A stretch of DNA of 21,963 nt. Origin: an uncultured Prevotella sp. (GTDB lineage: Bacteria > Bacteroidota > Bacteroidia > Bacteroidales > Bacteroidaceae). The stretch's first letter is position 1. Each line of letters starts with the position of its first letter. The DNA is taken from positions 1 through 21,963 of the forward strand of contig CAAGIW010000008.1 in NCBI GenBank assembly GCA_900770025.1. Direction: 5' to 3'. This document shows, piece after piece, positions 8,235 to 16,695 of the stretch. The position numbers were made by a program, and so were the translations under genes. Under the pieces are notes generated by a model that had not been told where the DNA came from, made no database searches, and saw only the letters and a program-made list of their open reading frames with translations.

Positions 8235-11200
8235 ATGAAGAAAAGATTGCTGTGCCTGTGTGTTGCACTTTTCACTGTAGCCTCTTTCAAGGCTGCCCCG
8301 CTAATCGTGTGTGATTTTGAAGACTATGCGATTGGTACCACCTGGACCATGTGGAATGTGTATTCCCCCACGCCCGTATCTACCGCCACGGTAGAGGCCG
8401 ATCCCACCAATCCTTCCAACAAAGTGCTCCATGTAAGACTCTCGGAATGGAACTGCTATCCGGAGTTTGCGCTGCCCACGGAGTTGCGTGGACAGGCTCT
8501 TACCAACCGCTATACAATGCTGAGGTATAGGTTGTATCGCAGTGCCGAGGACGCTGCCGACTACAAACAGTTGGCGGTGTATGTGGGCACGCAGGAGGTG
8601 TATCGCGACGAAGGCTATCCCTACCAGGGTGACAAGCAGGTGTGGCAACAGAAGTCCTATACCCTCAAGGCCGTGGATGCAGACAATTCATCGGGCGTGC
8701 TGCGCGTGGGCATCCACTGCGACGTTTCCGATTATTATATGGACGATATCCAGTTGGTGGGTCCTTATGATGATTATGTGACTTCAGCAGACGGAGGCAT
8801 CCTCGACTATTGCGTGAACAACACCTCCAGCAATTACGCCACCATCTCCGACAATATCTATATCCCCGCAGGACAGGCCACCCATGTGCGCACTTCGCGC
8901 TACTCGGAGTGGACGGGACGGGTGGCAGGTGCCGGCACACTGAATATCCATGCCGGTGGCGAACGCTCCTATCTGGGTTCCAAAGACAGCAAGGGCACCG
9001 TTTGGCCCGACTGGAATGAGCATACGGGCGACGTGCATGTGTATCCTTACAAGGAGGTGGCTGGCAGCTGCGGCTTCTATGGTTTGATTATGAGCAGCGG
9101 CACTTTCCAGCCCGACAATATCGACGGCTCCGGCTACAACTCCCTGTTGGCAGGTCATCGTGTGGTGCTGCACGAGGGCAGTCGCATCGCCTTGGAGTCG
9201 GGCACCCGTGGCGTGCGCATCGGATCACTGCAGATGGAGAAGGGCAGTGTGCTCTCTTCCTATTACAAGACGGGCACTTCCAAATCATATTATGTGATAG
9301 GTTGCAAGGGCATGGACGACACCTTGCAGGGTGACATCATCCCCGGTTTCAGTGGCAATGCCATTGCGCTCATCAAGGAGGGCAGGGGAGTGTGCACCAT
9401 CACGGGCACGCAGAACAACATCAATGGCGGAGTGACCGTGAAGCAGGGCAGCCTGTGCATCGACAATGATGCCGATGCCACGCTGCAGAACAAGGCCGGC
9501 GGCGCACTGGGAGCCAACGGCACTCTGGTGGTGATGAACGGCAGTGTGCTCTGCGGAAGAGGCACGGTGGCTGCCCAAACCGAGGTGTATGGCAAGGTGT
9601 GTCCGGGCAATGGAGAGCTGGGAACCCTGCAGTTTGTCAATGCAGCATCGGCCTCTGCCACCGTCAATGTGACCCTTCATCCCGAAGCACGCATAGAGTG
9701 CAGGGTGAAGAATGCGGCCACCCATGATGCCGTGCTCATCAAAGGTGCACTCAAATACAGCAACAAGACACAGGGCTTTGAAACCTCTGAGCGTATGCCC
9801 CGCTTGGCCATTGTGCTCACCGACGATGCTTCGCTGCAGGTGAACGACGAGCTGGTGCTGCTCACTGCATCAGAGAAGACCGGCGAAGACTGGCAAATAG
9901 ACCTCAGATACCCCAAGGCCTATACCTGGGTGGTGGAGCATCGCACCACAGCCGAGGGCGAATATCAGGTGGTGGCCAAGGTCACTTCGCTGGACTATAG
10001 CGGACAGGGTGACGTGAAAGATGAGGAAGAAACGGGAGAAAGCACGGGCGGTTATCCCAACGATGACTGGACCTTCGACCTGACCGACGGCACTCCTCTG
10101 CGCGCCTATGCCGATGTGTTAGGCAAGAACATAGGCGTGGCTGCCGCATCCTATCGCTATGACCTCTACAAGGACGAGGGTGCCACGGCGATAGTGGGCA
10201 AGGAGTTCAACATGCTGGTGGGAGAAAACGAGATGAAGTTTGATGCCACTGAACCCTCAGAGAATAATTTCAGTTATGGCGGAGCCGACGCAGTGGTGAA
10301 CTTAGCGGAACGGAAGTCGCAGGCAGTGCGTGGCCATACCCTTGCATGGCATTCGCAAGTGCCGGCATGGGTGAGCAAGGACGGAAAGAAGAACGACCAC
10401 AACTTCACCCGACAGCAGTTGCTCGACATTCTCAAGAACCATATATATAATGTGGTGGGCAGATACAAGGGCAAGATATGCGAGTGGGATGTGTGCAACG
10501 AGGTGCTCGATGATGACCAGAGCATCATATATTCCAATCCAGAGGGCTACACGCTTCGTCCCTCCATCTGGGCCACCTATATCGGCGAGGAGTTTATAGA
10601 TTCTGCTTTCGTTTGGGCCCATCAGGTGGATCCGGATGCCAAACTCTATATCAATGAATATGGTGCAGAGTTTATGGGAAGAACAAAGACTGAAGCCTAT
10701 TACAACCTGATCAAGAGGCTGCAGAAGAGCAATGTGCCCATCGATGGCTGTGGCTTGCAGTGCCATCTCACCACCGGAGAGCTGGACACTCTGAACTTGG
10801 AAAAGAACATACAGCGCTATGCTGAACTGGGACTGAACTGCATCATCACAGAATTAGACATAGCCTATGCCAATCCTTTCGCTGCCGATGCCGCCGAAGT
10901 GCAGGCGTTGGAATACGGTGCCGTGGCACGTATCTGGCTGCGAAACGCCAACTGTCCGTCACTGTTGGTGTGGGGCATAGCCGACCACTTCTCATGGCGG
11001 CAGAACCAGCCCCTGCTTTATGATGCCAACCTGAGTGCCAAACCTGCCTATTACAACATCCATGCACAGTTGCGCAAGGAGGTGGAGAGGGTGCAGACGG
11101 GCATCAAGGGCATGACTGACAACGATTCTGCAGTGGTGAAAACCGAACTCTACAACCTGGCCGGGCAGCGCATCACCACCAAGAAGGGCGTAGTGATAGA

Positions 11201-11255
11201 AAGAAAATACTTTGCCAACGGGTCGATCAAGACCACCAAGATGGCAATAAGATAA
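8235..11255 (+). CDS. secreted multidomain GH10 endo-1,4-beta-xylanase with autotransporter-type beta-helix region
   Basis: Hydrolyses internal beta-1,4 bonds in xylan outside the cell. The 1006-aa protein starts at the ATG at 8235 (a TTG 12 bp upstream is less likely). A signal peptide occupies ~1-21. A beta-sandwich region (~22-180, opening IVCDFEDYAIGTTW) may bind carbohydrate. Residues ~185-590 are Gly-rich beta-helix sequence containing an autotransporter-associated beta-strand repeat (around 376-412, with NNINGGVTVKQGSL). An acidic linker follows, then the GH10 barrel (~610-970). The barrel has GHTLAWHSQVPAW, the acid/base Glu756 in WDVCNEV and the nucleophile Glu873 in ITELDIAY. The tail TELYNLAGQRITTKKGVVI resembles short Prevotella C-terminal sorting tails. 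GH10 identity is firm; domain names outside it are inferred. Confidence 0.93.
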   Translation: MKKRLLCLCVALFTVASFKAAPLIVCDFEDYAIGTTWTMWNVYSPTPVSTATVEADPTNPSNKVLHVRLSEWNCYPEFALPTELRGQALTNRYTMLRYRLYRSAEDAADYKQLAVYVGTQEVYRDEGYPYQGDKQVWQQKSYTLKAVDADNSSGVLRVGIHCDVSDYYMDDIQLVGPYDDYVTSADGGILDYCVNNTSSNYATISDNIYIPAGQATHVRTSRYSEWTGRVAGAGTLNIHAGGERSYLGSKDSKGTVWPDWNEHTGDVHVYPYKEVAGSCGFYGLIMSSGTFQPDNIDGSGYNSLLAGHRVVLHEGSRIALESGTRGVRIGSLQMEKGSVLSSYYKTGTSKSYYVIGCKGMDDTLQGDIIPGFSGNAIALIKEGRGVCTITGTQNNINGGVTVKQGSLCIDNDADATLQNKAGGALGANGTLVVMNGSVLCGRGTVAAQTEVYGKVCPGNGELGTLQFVNAASASATVNVTLHPEARIECRVKNAATHDAVLIKGALKYSNKTQGFETSERMPRLAIVLTDDASLQVNDELVLLTASEKTGEDWQIDLRYPKAYTWVVEHRTTAEGEYQVVAKVTSLDYSGQGDVKDEEETGESTGGYPNDDWTFDLTDGTPLRAYADVLGKNIGVAAASYRYDLYKDEGATAIVGKEFNMLVGENEMKFDATEPSENNFSYGGADAVVNLAERKSQAVRGHTLAWHSQVPAWVSKDGKKNDHNFTRQQLLDILKNHIYNVVGRYKGKICEWDVCNEVLDDDQSIIYSNPEGYTLRPSIWATYIGEEFIDSAFVWAHQVDPDAKLYINEYGAEFMGRTKTEAYYNLIKRLQKSNVPIDGCGLQCHLTTGELDTLNLEKNIQRYAELGLNCIITELDIAYANPFAADAAEVQALEYGAVARIWLRNANCPSLLVWGIADHFSWRQNQPLLYDANLSAKPAYYNIHAQLRKEVERVQTGIKGMTDNDSAVVKTELYNLAGQRITTKKGVVIERKYFANGSIKTTKMAIR

Positions 11256-11285
11256 AACTAAAACTCTAACAAAAAAAGCAAAATT

Positions 11286-12764
11286 ATGCAAAGTACAAAC
11301 ATTCCTCAAGTCAAACTCGGCATCATTGCCGTGAGCCGCGACTGTTTTCCCATCGCATTGTCAACACAGCGTCGTGAGAATATCGTGAAAGCCTACAAGG
11401 GCGAACTGTTCAACTGCCAGACAACTGTAGAGAATGAGCAGGACATGCTCAAGGCTGTGGCAGAGGTGAAGGAGGCCGGTTGCAACGCCTTGGTGGTGTT
11501 CCTCGGCAACTTTGGTCCTGAAACTCCTGAGACTCTCATTGCCAAAAACTTCGACGGCCCCTGCATGTTCGTGGCTGCTGCCGAGGGAGACGGCGACATG
11601 ATCAATGGTCGTGGAGATGCCTACTGCGGTATGCTCAACTGTTCTTACAACCTGGGTATGCGCCACCTCAAGGGCTATATCCCCGAATATCCCGTGGGCA
11701 CTGCCGAGGAAGTGGCCCAGATGATTGCCGAGTTTGTGCCCGTGGCTCGTGTCATCCTTGGTCTCAAGGGCTTGAAGATTATCACCTTCGGTCCGCGCCC
11801 ACAGGACTTCTTTGCCTGCAATGCCCCCATCAAGGGACTCTATGAGATTGGTGTTGAGGTGGAAGAGAACTCAGAACTCGACCTGCTTGTGGCCTACAAG
11901 AAGCATGAAAACGACCCGCGCATCGACGCAGTGTGCGAGGACATGGCCAAGGAAATGGGCGAAGGCTGCTACTATCCCACACTGAGCCGCCGCATGGCAC
12001 AGTTTGAACTCACCCTGCTCGACTGGGCTGAAGAGCACAAAGGTTCCCGTCAGTATGTGGCATTTGCCGACAAGTGCTGGCCCGCATTCCCCAGTCAGTT
12101 TGGCTTTGAGCCCTGCTATGTAAACAGCCGTCTTGTGAGCCGCGGAATTCCTGTGGCCTGCGAAGTGGATATCTACGGCGCTCTCTCTGAGTACATCGGT
12201 ATGTGCGCAAGCGACGATACCGTTACTCTGCTCGACATCAACAACTCTGTGCCCAAGTACATCTACGATGAGGACATCATCGGCAAGTATGGCTACAAGC
12301 TCACCGACACCTTCATGGGCTTCCACTGCGGCAACACTCCCCAGTGCAAGATGTGCTCCAACCGCAAGATTAAGTACCAGCTCATCCAGAACCGTCTGCT
12401 TGAGAACGGTGGCGAACCCGACTTTACACGTGGCACTCTTGAGGGCGACATCGCAGCAAGCGACATCACTTTCTATCGTTTGCAGTGCGATTCGCAGGGA
12501 AATCTCCGCTCTTACATCGCCGAGGGTGAGGTGCTCGACGTGCCCACACGCTCATTTGGCGGCATCGGAATCTTCGCCATCCCCGAGATGGGCCGGTTCT
12601 ATCGTCACGTACTCATCCAGAAGGGCTATCCTCACCACGGAGCCGTTGCCTTCTCTCACATCGGCAAGACGCTCTTCGAGGTGTTCAAGTATCTCGGAAT
12701 CCAAGACATTGCCTACAACCAACCGAAGTCTTTGCCTTATCCCACCGAGAATCCCTGGAAGTAA
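11286..12764 (+). CDS. L-fucose/L-arabinose isomerase family protein
   Basis: Cytoplasmic ketol isomerase related to L-fucose and D-arabinose isomerases, probably converting an aldose to its ketose. The 492-aa protein begins with a Rossmann-like half (KLGIIAVSRDCFP; ALVVFLGNFGPETPETL). Candidate metal ligands are Glu293 in ACEVDIYGA and Asp317 in TLLDINN; their 24-residue spacing equals that of E337 and D361 in E. coli FucI. A His pair in YPHHGAVAF (450-451) is a candidate third ligand. HCGNTPQCKMC (347-357) adds three clustered Cys. It starts 30 bp after the xylanase with an A-rich leader, so it may be co-transcribed. The context points to a plant-wall pentose rather than fucose, but the substrate is unproven. 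A perfect terminator follows. Confidence 0.82.
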   Translation: MQSTNIPQVKLGIIAVSRDCFPIALSTQRRENIVKAYKGELFNCQTTVENEQDMLKAVAEVKEAGCNALVVFLGNFGPETPETLIAKNFDGPCMFVAAAEGDGDMINGRGDAYCGMLNCSYNLGMRHLKGYIPEYPVGTAEEVAQMIAEFVPVARVILGLKGLKIITFGPRPQDFFACNAPIKGLYEIGVEVEENSELDLLVAYKKHENDPRIDAVCEDMAKEMGEGCYYPTLSRRMAQFELTLLDWAEEHKGSRQYVAFADKCWPAFPSQFGFEPCYVNSRLVSRGIPVACEVDIYGALSEYIGMCASDDTVTLLDINNSVPKYIYDEDIIGKYGYKLTDTFMGFHCGNTPQCKMCSNRKIKYQLIQNRLLENGGEPDFTRGTLEGDIAASDITFYRLQCDSQGNLRSYIAEGEVLDVPTRSFGGIGIFAIPEMGRFYRHVLIQKGYPHHGAVAFSHIGKTLFEVFKYLGIQDIAYNQPKSLPYPTENPWK

Positions 12765-12798
12765 ACTCACGATGGTTTTTCCCCGTGAGGGATGCAAT

Positions 12799-12842
12799 AA
12801 TAAAAGAAATGGCCTGGATAGTTTCAGGCCATTTCTTTTATT
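12799..12842. terminator. terminator after the isomerase gene
   Basis: Perfect 18-bp stem (12799-12816 with 12825-12842) and 8-base loop GATAGTTT. The right arm ends in a T-rich run, and the left arm starts A-rich, so it can work on both strands. A smaller hairpin, CTCACG (12766-12771) with CGTGAG (12784-12789), lies between it and the stop codon. Confidence 0.88.
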
Positions 12843-12873
12843 CCAAATTCTAAAGCAAAAAGGAGTGATTTCT

Positions 12874-12960
12874 AAAATGGTGCGTTTTGCATTCTAAAAC
12901 GGTGCGTTTTGCATTCTAAAACGGTGCGTTTTGCAATGCAAAATGGTGCGTTTTGCAAAA
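12874..12960 (+). repeat. 22-bp tandem repeat array B
   Basis: Three full units (12874-12895, 12896-12917, 12918-12939) and a partial fourth (12940-12956), each AAAAYGGTGCGTTTTGC plus a five-base end (ATTCT or AATGC). The array degenerates into CAAAACGACGCAC at 12956-12968. It sits between the isomerase terminator and the 3' end of the convergent licD-type gene, which has no other visible terminator. The palindromic units may fold in RNA. Confidence 0.93.
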
Positions 12961-13002
12961 CGACGCACGGGAAGGCTGGCAGGGAGGGGGATTTCCTTCT
13001 CC

Positions 13003-13821
13003 TTACTCCCCTTGGGGGCACAGTTCTGTTTGTATATATGTGGCGTGCACCACCTGCTTTTCTTTGGGCGGTATGTCCATGTAGTTGCGGTAGAGATCGC
13101 AGAGATACTTGTCGGGAGAGGCGGGTGCGCTGAAGGTCTTGCCCTCAAACGTGATGGTGGAGAGGGGGAAGATGGAATCTCGGCGGTGCATGATGCCGTA
13201 GCCGTTGTTGATGAGAATGTTCGACATGTATTCCGTTTTGCGGAAGAAAGGGCAGAGCACAGTCCACAGCGTGCGGCACATCACGTATTTCATACCGAAA
13301 TATATAAACTCTGCTGCGGCGCGCCATGAGTAGTAATGCTGTGCCGAGAGGATGGAGTAGCACTTGGAAATGTTCTTGCAGATGAACTTTATCCACTTGC
13401 GAGGCATGGAGGGGTAGGGGATGAAGGGGAAGATATCCACATACAGTCCCTTCTGATAATCCACGTTGAAGCGGTCGCCTCCCTCGATATAAAGCGAGTT
13501 TAGGTCGCGAATCTTGGTGATGGGTTCCTTGCTGGTGGGGTCGGTTTCAGGGGTTTGCAGAAACAGATGTTCGGGCAGTTCGGCCGGTGCCACTTGGATA
13601 AACTGCCTGAGTCCGTCCAGTGTCATGCCTATGTCTATGTCGTCGTCCCAGGGGATGAAGCCTCCATGACGCACGGCTCCGAGCAGGCTTCCGCCGTCAA
13701 GCCAGTAGTCTATGTGGTGTCGCCGGCATATATCGTCGATCACTTCCAGAATCGAAAGCTGCTTCAGTTGGCACGCTCTGAGCTGGGTCTTTACGTAGGC
13801 TTGCAGATAGGGATTCTTCAT
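13003..13821 (-). CDS. licD: LicD-family phosphotransferase (candidate ribitol-phosphate transferase)
   Basis: 272-aa LicD/fukutin-fold protein. Members transfer a phospho-alcohol (phosphocholine, ribitol phosphate or similar) from a CDP carrier to a surface glycan. The nucleotidyltransferase-like motif is clear: WLDGGSLLGAVRHGG (40-54) followed by FIPWDDDIDIGM (55-66), giving the Gly-Ser and Asp triad for metal binding. TKIRDLNS and GLYVDIFPFIPYP are also typical. Its ATG overlaps the stop of the upstream IspD-SDR gene (ATGA, 13818-13821), so the two are translationally coupled. No choline kinase, transporter or LicC lies nearby, so phosphocholine transfer is less likely. CDP-ribitol made by the partner is the simplest inferred donor; the acceptor glycan is unknown. 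Confidence 0.85.
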   Translation of the reverse strand: MKNPYLQAYVKTQLRACQLKQLSILEVIDDICRRHHIDYWLDGGSLLGAVRHGGFIPWDDDIDIGMTLDGLRQFIQVAPAELPEHLFLQTPETDPTSKEPITKIRDLNSLYIEGGDRFNVDYQKGLYVDIFPFIPYPSMPRKWIKFICKNISKCYSILSAQHYYSWRAAAEFIYFGMKYVMCRTLWTVLCPFFRKTEYMSNILINNGYGIMHRRDSIFPLSTITFEGKTFSAPASPDKYLCDLYRNYMDIPPKEKQVVHATYIQTELCPQGE

Positions 13822-15188
13822 TTGTTGGCTCTCTTTACGTCAATCACTTGTCCTGTGAAGTCCGAGGTCAGCACCTTCACGGTGGCTTCTGCCACTGCCT
13901 CGGGTTTCAGCAGCGAGTCTTCGGGCTCTATGCCGAAGTTTCGGGTGCGCATGGGTGTCTTGGTTCGCTCTGGGTTCATGCAGTTCACGGCAATGCCCTC
14001 CTGCTCCCATTCCTGTGCGATGGCCTGCACAAAGTTCACGATGGCGGCCTTGGTGGAGGAATAGATGCTGTAGAAGGCCCGGCCTCTGGTGTAAGAGCTG
14101 GAGGTGAAGAATATCAGTTTGCCCTTACTCTCGCTCAGATACCTGTATGCTTCCATGGCCACGAACACGGTGCCCAGGTAGTTGATGTCCACCGATTGGC
14201 GTATGATGTCCTCGTCGGTGCTCATTAGTGGTTCCTTGTTCAGTATTCCTGCGGTGTTGATCACGTAGTCTATCCTGCCCCGCTCGTCATAAACCTGCTT
14301 CAGAGCCTTGCCCACGGTGCTGCGGTCGCTCACATCCACCCCGTTCATGCTGCGCGAAAAGCAGTGCACATTCACGTGGTATGCCTGCAGCAGGCGGGCG
14401 ATGTATTCGCCGATGCCATAGCTTCCGCCGAAGATCACGGCCGTCTTTCCCCTCAGCATCTCCTCGTTGATGGCATCATTGCCCATCTCGCTGCCCTTGA
14501 GTTGGAAGAATTTGTCTAACAGATAGGTGTCTTCCTTGTAGGTGAGTTTCATGTTGCTCTCCTCTCCCGCCACCACATACACGGGCGTGTCGGGCAGGTA
14601 TTTCACCACCACTCCGCAGTCGTCGGTCACTTTGAATGCCTCGTCTTGCAGGGCAATGCGGTAGGCTTTGTCTATCACATCGATGTGGAAGGCCTGCGGA
14701 GTTTGTCCTCTCTTCAGCTTCGATCTGTCGGGAATCTGTCTGATGTAGTCGCCGTCCACCTCTATAATGGTGTCGGTGGCAGGCAGGGCAGCGTCCACGG
14801 CACCGTATTTCTCCAAGGCCTGCACCACATCGTTGATGATGCGCTGGCTCACCAAGGGGCGCACTGCATCGTGGAATATCAGGTTCACGTCGCTCCCCTC
14901 GTAGGCGCGGATGGCAGAAAGACTGGAGTGGTAGCGCTCCTTGCCGCCCTGCAGTATCTTCTTCACCTTCTTCCAGCCGTTCTTGATGACGATTGTCTCG
15001 AAGTCTGACACGTAAAAGGGATTGGAAACGATGGCAATCTCGTCGATGTTTGCGTTGTGTTCAAACACGTCGATGGTGTGTTCCACCACCATCTTGCCTG
15101 CTACTTTCAGAAACTGTTTGGGGGTGGATAGACCCAAACGGCTGCCCACGCCTCCTGCCAATATTACTGCTACGTTCTTTCTCATCAT
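13818..15188 (-). CDS. bifunctional IspD-type cytidylyltransferase/SDR reductase (probable CDP-ribitol synthase, Bcs1-like)
   Basis: 456-aa fusion. Residues 1-~235 are an IspD/TarI cytidylyltransferase with the CTP-binding motif AGGVGSRLGLSTPKQF (11-26), FHDAVRPLVS (105-114) and ATDTIIEV. Residues ~245-456 are a short-chain reductase with GGSYGIG (254-260), NTAG (311-314), a Ser-rich catalytic strand and YSSTK (Y376, K380). This order matches Haemophilus influenzae Bcs1, which reduces ribulose 5-phosphate and couples the ribitol 5-phosphate to CMP. I started at the ATG at 15188 (MMRKN; 15185 is equally possible). The longer in-frame extension upstream is low-quality sequence crossing a promoter and hairpin. 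The 4-bp overlap with licD supports CDP-ribitol supply to that enzyme. A plain MEP-pathway IspD would not normally carry the reductase. Confidence 0.83.
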   Translation of the reverse strand: MMRKNVAVILAGGVGSRLGLSTPKQFLKVAGKMVVEHTIDVFEHNANIDEIAIVSNPFYVSDFETIVIKNGWKKVKKILQGGKERYHSSLSAIRAYEGSDVNLIFHDAVRPLVSQRIINDVVQALEKYGAVDAALPATDTIIEVDGDYIRQIPDRSKLKRGQTPQAFHIDVIDKAYRIALQDEAFKVTDDCGVVVKYLPDTPVYVVAGEESNMKLTYKEDTYLLDKFFQLKGSEMGNDAINEEMLRGKTAVIFGGSYGIGEYIARLLQAYHVNVHCFSRSMNGVDVSDRSTVGKALKQVYDERGRIDYVINTAGILNKEPLMSTDEDIIRQSVDINYLGTVFVAMEAYRYLSESKGKLIFFTSSSYTRGRAFYSIYSSTKAAIVNFVQAIAQEWEQEGIAVNCMNPERTKTPMRTRNFGIEPEDSLLKPEAVAEATVKVLTSDFTGQVIDVKRANK

Positions 15189-15272
15189 AAAAAAGTGTTG
15201 CCCTGTGCCCGATGTTGCAGCGGAACGGTTGGTCCGTGGCATCATGGCACAGGGCAAAGTTAGCACTTTTTT
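15189..15272. promoter_or_regulatory. leader hairpin directly upstream of the IspD-SDR gene (possible attenuator or trpB2 terminator)
   Basis: TTGCCCTGTGCC (15198-15209) pairs perfectly with GGCACAGGGCAA (15246-15257). Outside it AAAAAAGTG (15189-15197) pairs with CACTTTTTT (15264-15272), with a 6-base bulge on one side. On the - strand the transcript from the predicted promoter starts at about the first arm, and the second arm is followed by a T6 run that abuts the ATG. That gives a stem plus U-run immediately before the start codon. Confidence 0.6.
15255..15262 (-). promoter_or_regulatory. -7 box for the IspD-SDR/licD operon
   Basis: Reads TAACTTTG on the - strand, a full TAnnTTTG match. 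The predicted leader is about 60 nt and is almost entirely taken up by the hairpin. A TTG occurs upstream, but at a longer than usual distance (about 24 bp). Confidence 0.5.
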
Positions 15273-15343
15273 TTGGAATAGCGTATCAATCCGGCGATAG
15301 AATTGCCGTCGTCTTTGTTTCTTCCTGCGGGCAGCAGGCATAC

Positions 15344-16651
15344 TTATCCCAAGTTGCCTGCCAAATAGCTGTCGTAGGCACTCATGTCGATGAGGCCGTG
15401 ACCGGAAAGATTGAACAGTATCACCTTCTCTTCTCCCGTCTCCTTGCAGCGCTTGGCCTCGTTGATGGCGGCTGCAATGGCATGGCACGACTCAGGTGCC
15501 GGCACGATGCCTTCGGTGCGTGCGAAGAACACTCCGGCGGCAAATGAGTCGGGCTGGGTGATATCCACCGCCTCCATCATGCCGTCTTTGAGCAGCTGAC
15601 TCACGATAACTCCGGCACCGTGGTAGCGCAGTCCGCCTGCATGGATGTTGGCTGGCATGAAGTCATGGCCCAGGGTGTACATGGGCAGCAGCGGAGTGTA
15701 GCCTGCCACATCGCCAAAGTCTAAGCGAAACTCGCCCTTGGTGAGCTTGGGGCACGATGCCGGTTCGGCTGCGATGAAGCGGGTGTGCCTCTTGCCACTC
15801 AGGTTATGGCGCATGAAGGGGAACGAGATGCCGCCGAAGTTGGAGCCTCCGCCGAAGCAGGCAATGACCACATCAGGATACTCTCCGGCCATTTCCATCT
15901 GCTTCTCAGCCTCCAGTCCTATCACCGTTTGGTGCAGGGTCACGTGGCTGAGCACCGATCCTAACACGTATTTGCAGCCCGGTGTCATCCTTGCCAGTTC
16001 GATAGCCTCCGATATGGCGGTGCCCAGCGACCCCTGGTTGTTGGGCTCTTTGGTCAGAATATCCTTGCCCGCACGGGTTGACATGGAGGGCGATGGAGTG
16101 ACCTGTGCGCCGAAGGTCTGCATCAGCGAGCGGCGGTAGGGCTTCTGTTCGTAGCTTATCTTCACCTGATACACGGCTGCCTCGATGCCAAACACGCGGG
16201 CGGCATAGGACAGGGCGGTGCCCCACTGGCCTGCACCTGTCTCTGTTGTCATGTTGGTCACGCCCTCCTGCTTGCAGTAATATGCCTGGGCCAAAGCCGA
16301 GTTGAGCTTGTGACTGCCCACCGGACTCACCGACTCGTTCTTGAAGTAGATGTGTGCCGGCGTGCCCAAAGCCTGCTCCAAGGCGTATGCTCTCACCAAT
16401 GGTGTGGAGCGATAGTTCTTGTATTGTTCGCGCACCTCCTCGGGTATGTCTATCCAAACGTTCTGTTGGTCAAACTCCTGGCGGGCGCACTCCTCGCAGA
16501 ACACGGGGAAGAGGTCTTCTGCCTTCATGGGTTCCTTGGTCTGCGGATGTACGGCCGGAATGGGCTTGTTGGGCATTTCAGCCTGTATGTTGTACCATTG
16601 TGTGGGTATTTCCTTTTCGGTCAGGAAGAATCTTTTTTGTCTTTCGCTCAT
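15344..16651 (-). CDS. trpB: TrpB2-type tryptophan synthase beta-like PLP enzyme
   Basis: 435-aa fold-type II PLP enzyme that joins indole and serine to make tryptophan, or salvages indole. The PLP lysine is K115 in VGSHKLNSA. ETGAGQWG (137-144) carries the Trp typical of the TrpB2 subgroup, where ordinary TrpB has His. CFGGGSNFGG is the phosphate-binding glycine loop. The extended N-terminus (WYNIQAEMP, HPQTKEPM) and the length also match TrpB2. No trpA or other trp gene is nearby, so it is a stand-alone form, as is common for TrpB2. It has its own strong promoter, and 155 bp with a hairpin separate it from the next gene. Indole salvage is plausible but inferred. Confidence 0.92.
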   Translation of the reverse strand: MSERQKRFFLTEKEIPTQWYNIQAEMPNKPIPAVHPQTKEPMKAEDLFPVFCEECARQEFDQQNVWIDIPEEVREQYKNYRSTPLVRAYALEQALGTPAHIYFKNESVSPVGSHKLNSALAQAYYCKQEGVTNMTTETGAGQWGTALSYAARVFGIEAAVYQVKISYEQKPYRRSLMQTFGAQVTPSPSMSTRAGKDILTKEPNNQGSLGTAISEAIELARMTPGCKYVLGSVLSHVTLHQTVIGLEAEKQMEMAGEYPDVVIACFGGGSNFGGISFPFMRHNLSGKRHTRFIAAEPASCPKLTKGEFRLDFGDVAGYTPLLPMYTLGHDFMPANIHAGGLRYHGAGVIVSQLLKDGMMEAVDITQPDSFAAGVFFARTEGIVPAPESCHAIAAAINEAKRCKETGEEKVILFNLSGHGLIDMSAYDSYLAGNLG

Positions 16652-16695
16652 GATTATTTGTTACAATTTTATAGTTATTCGGTTGTTTTGGATTG

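Noticed and set aside
12894..13329. Short open frames over array B and the end of the licD gene
   Set aside because: They are repeat translations or antisense shadows of the LicD frame.
15189..15488. 100-residue N-terminal extension of the IspD-SDR protein
   Set aside because: Its sequence is Arg/His-rich non-protein-like, crosses the promoter and hairpin, and overlaps the 3' end of trpB2. The IspD motif starts just after the ATG at 15188.
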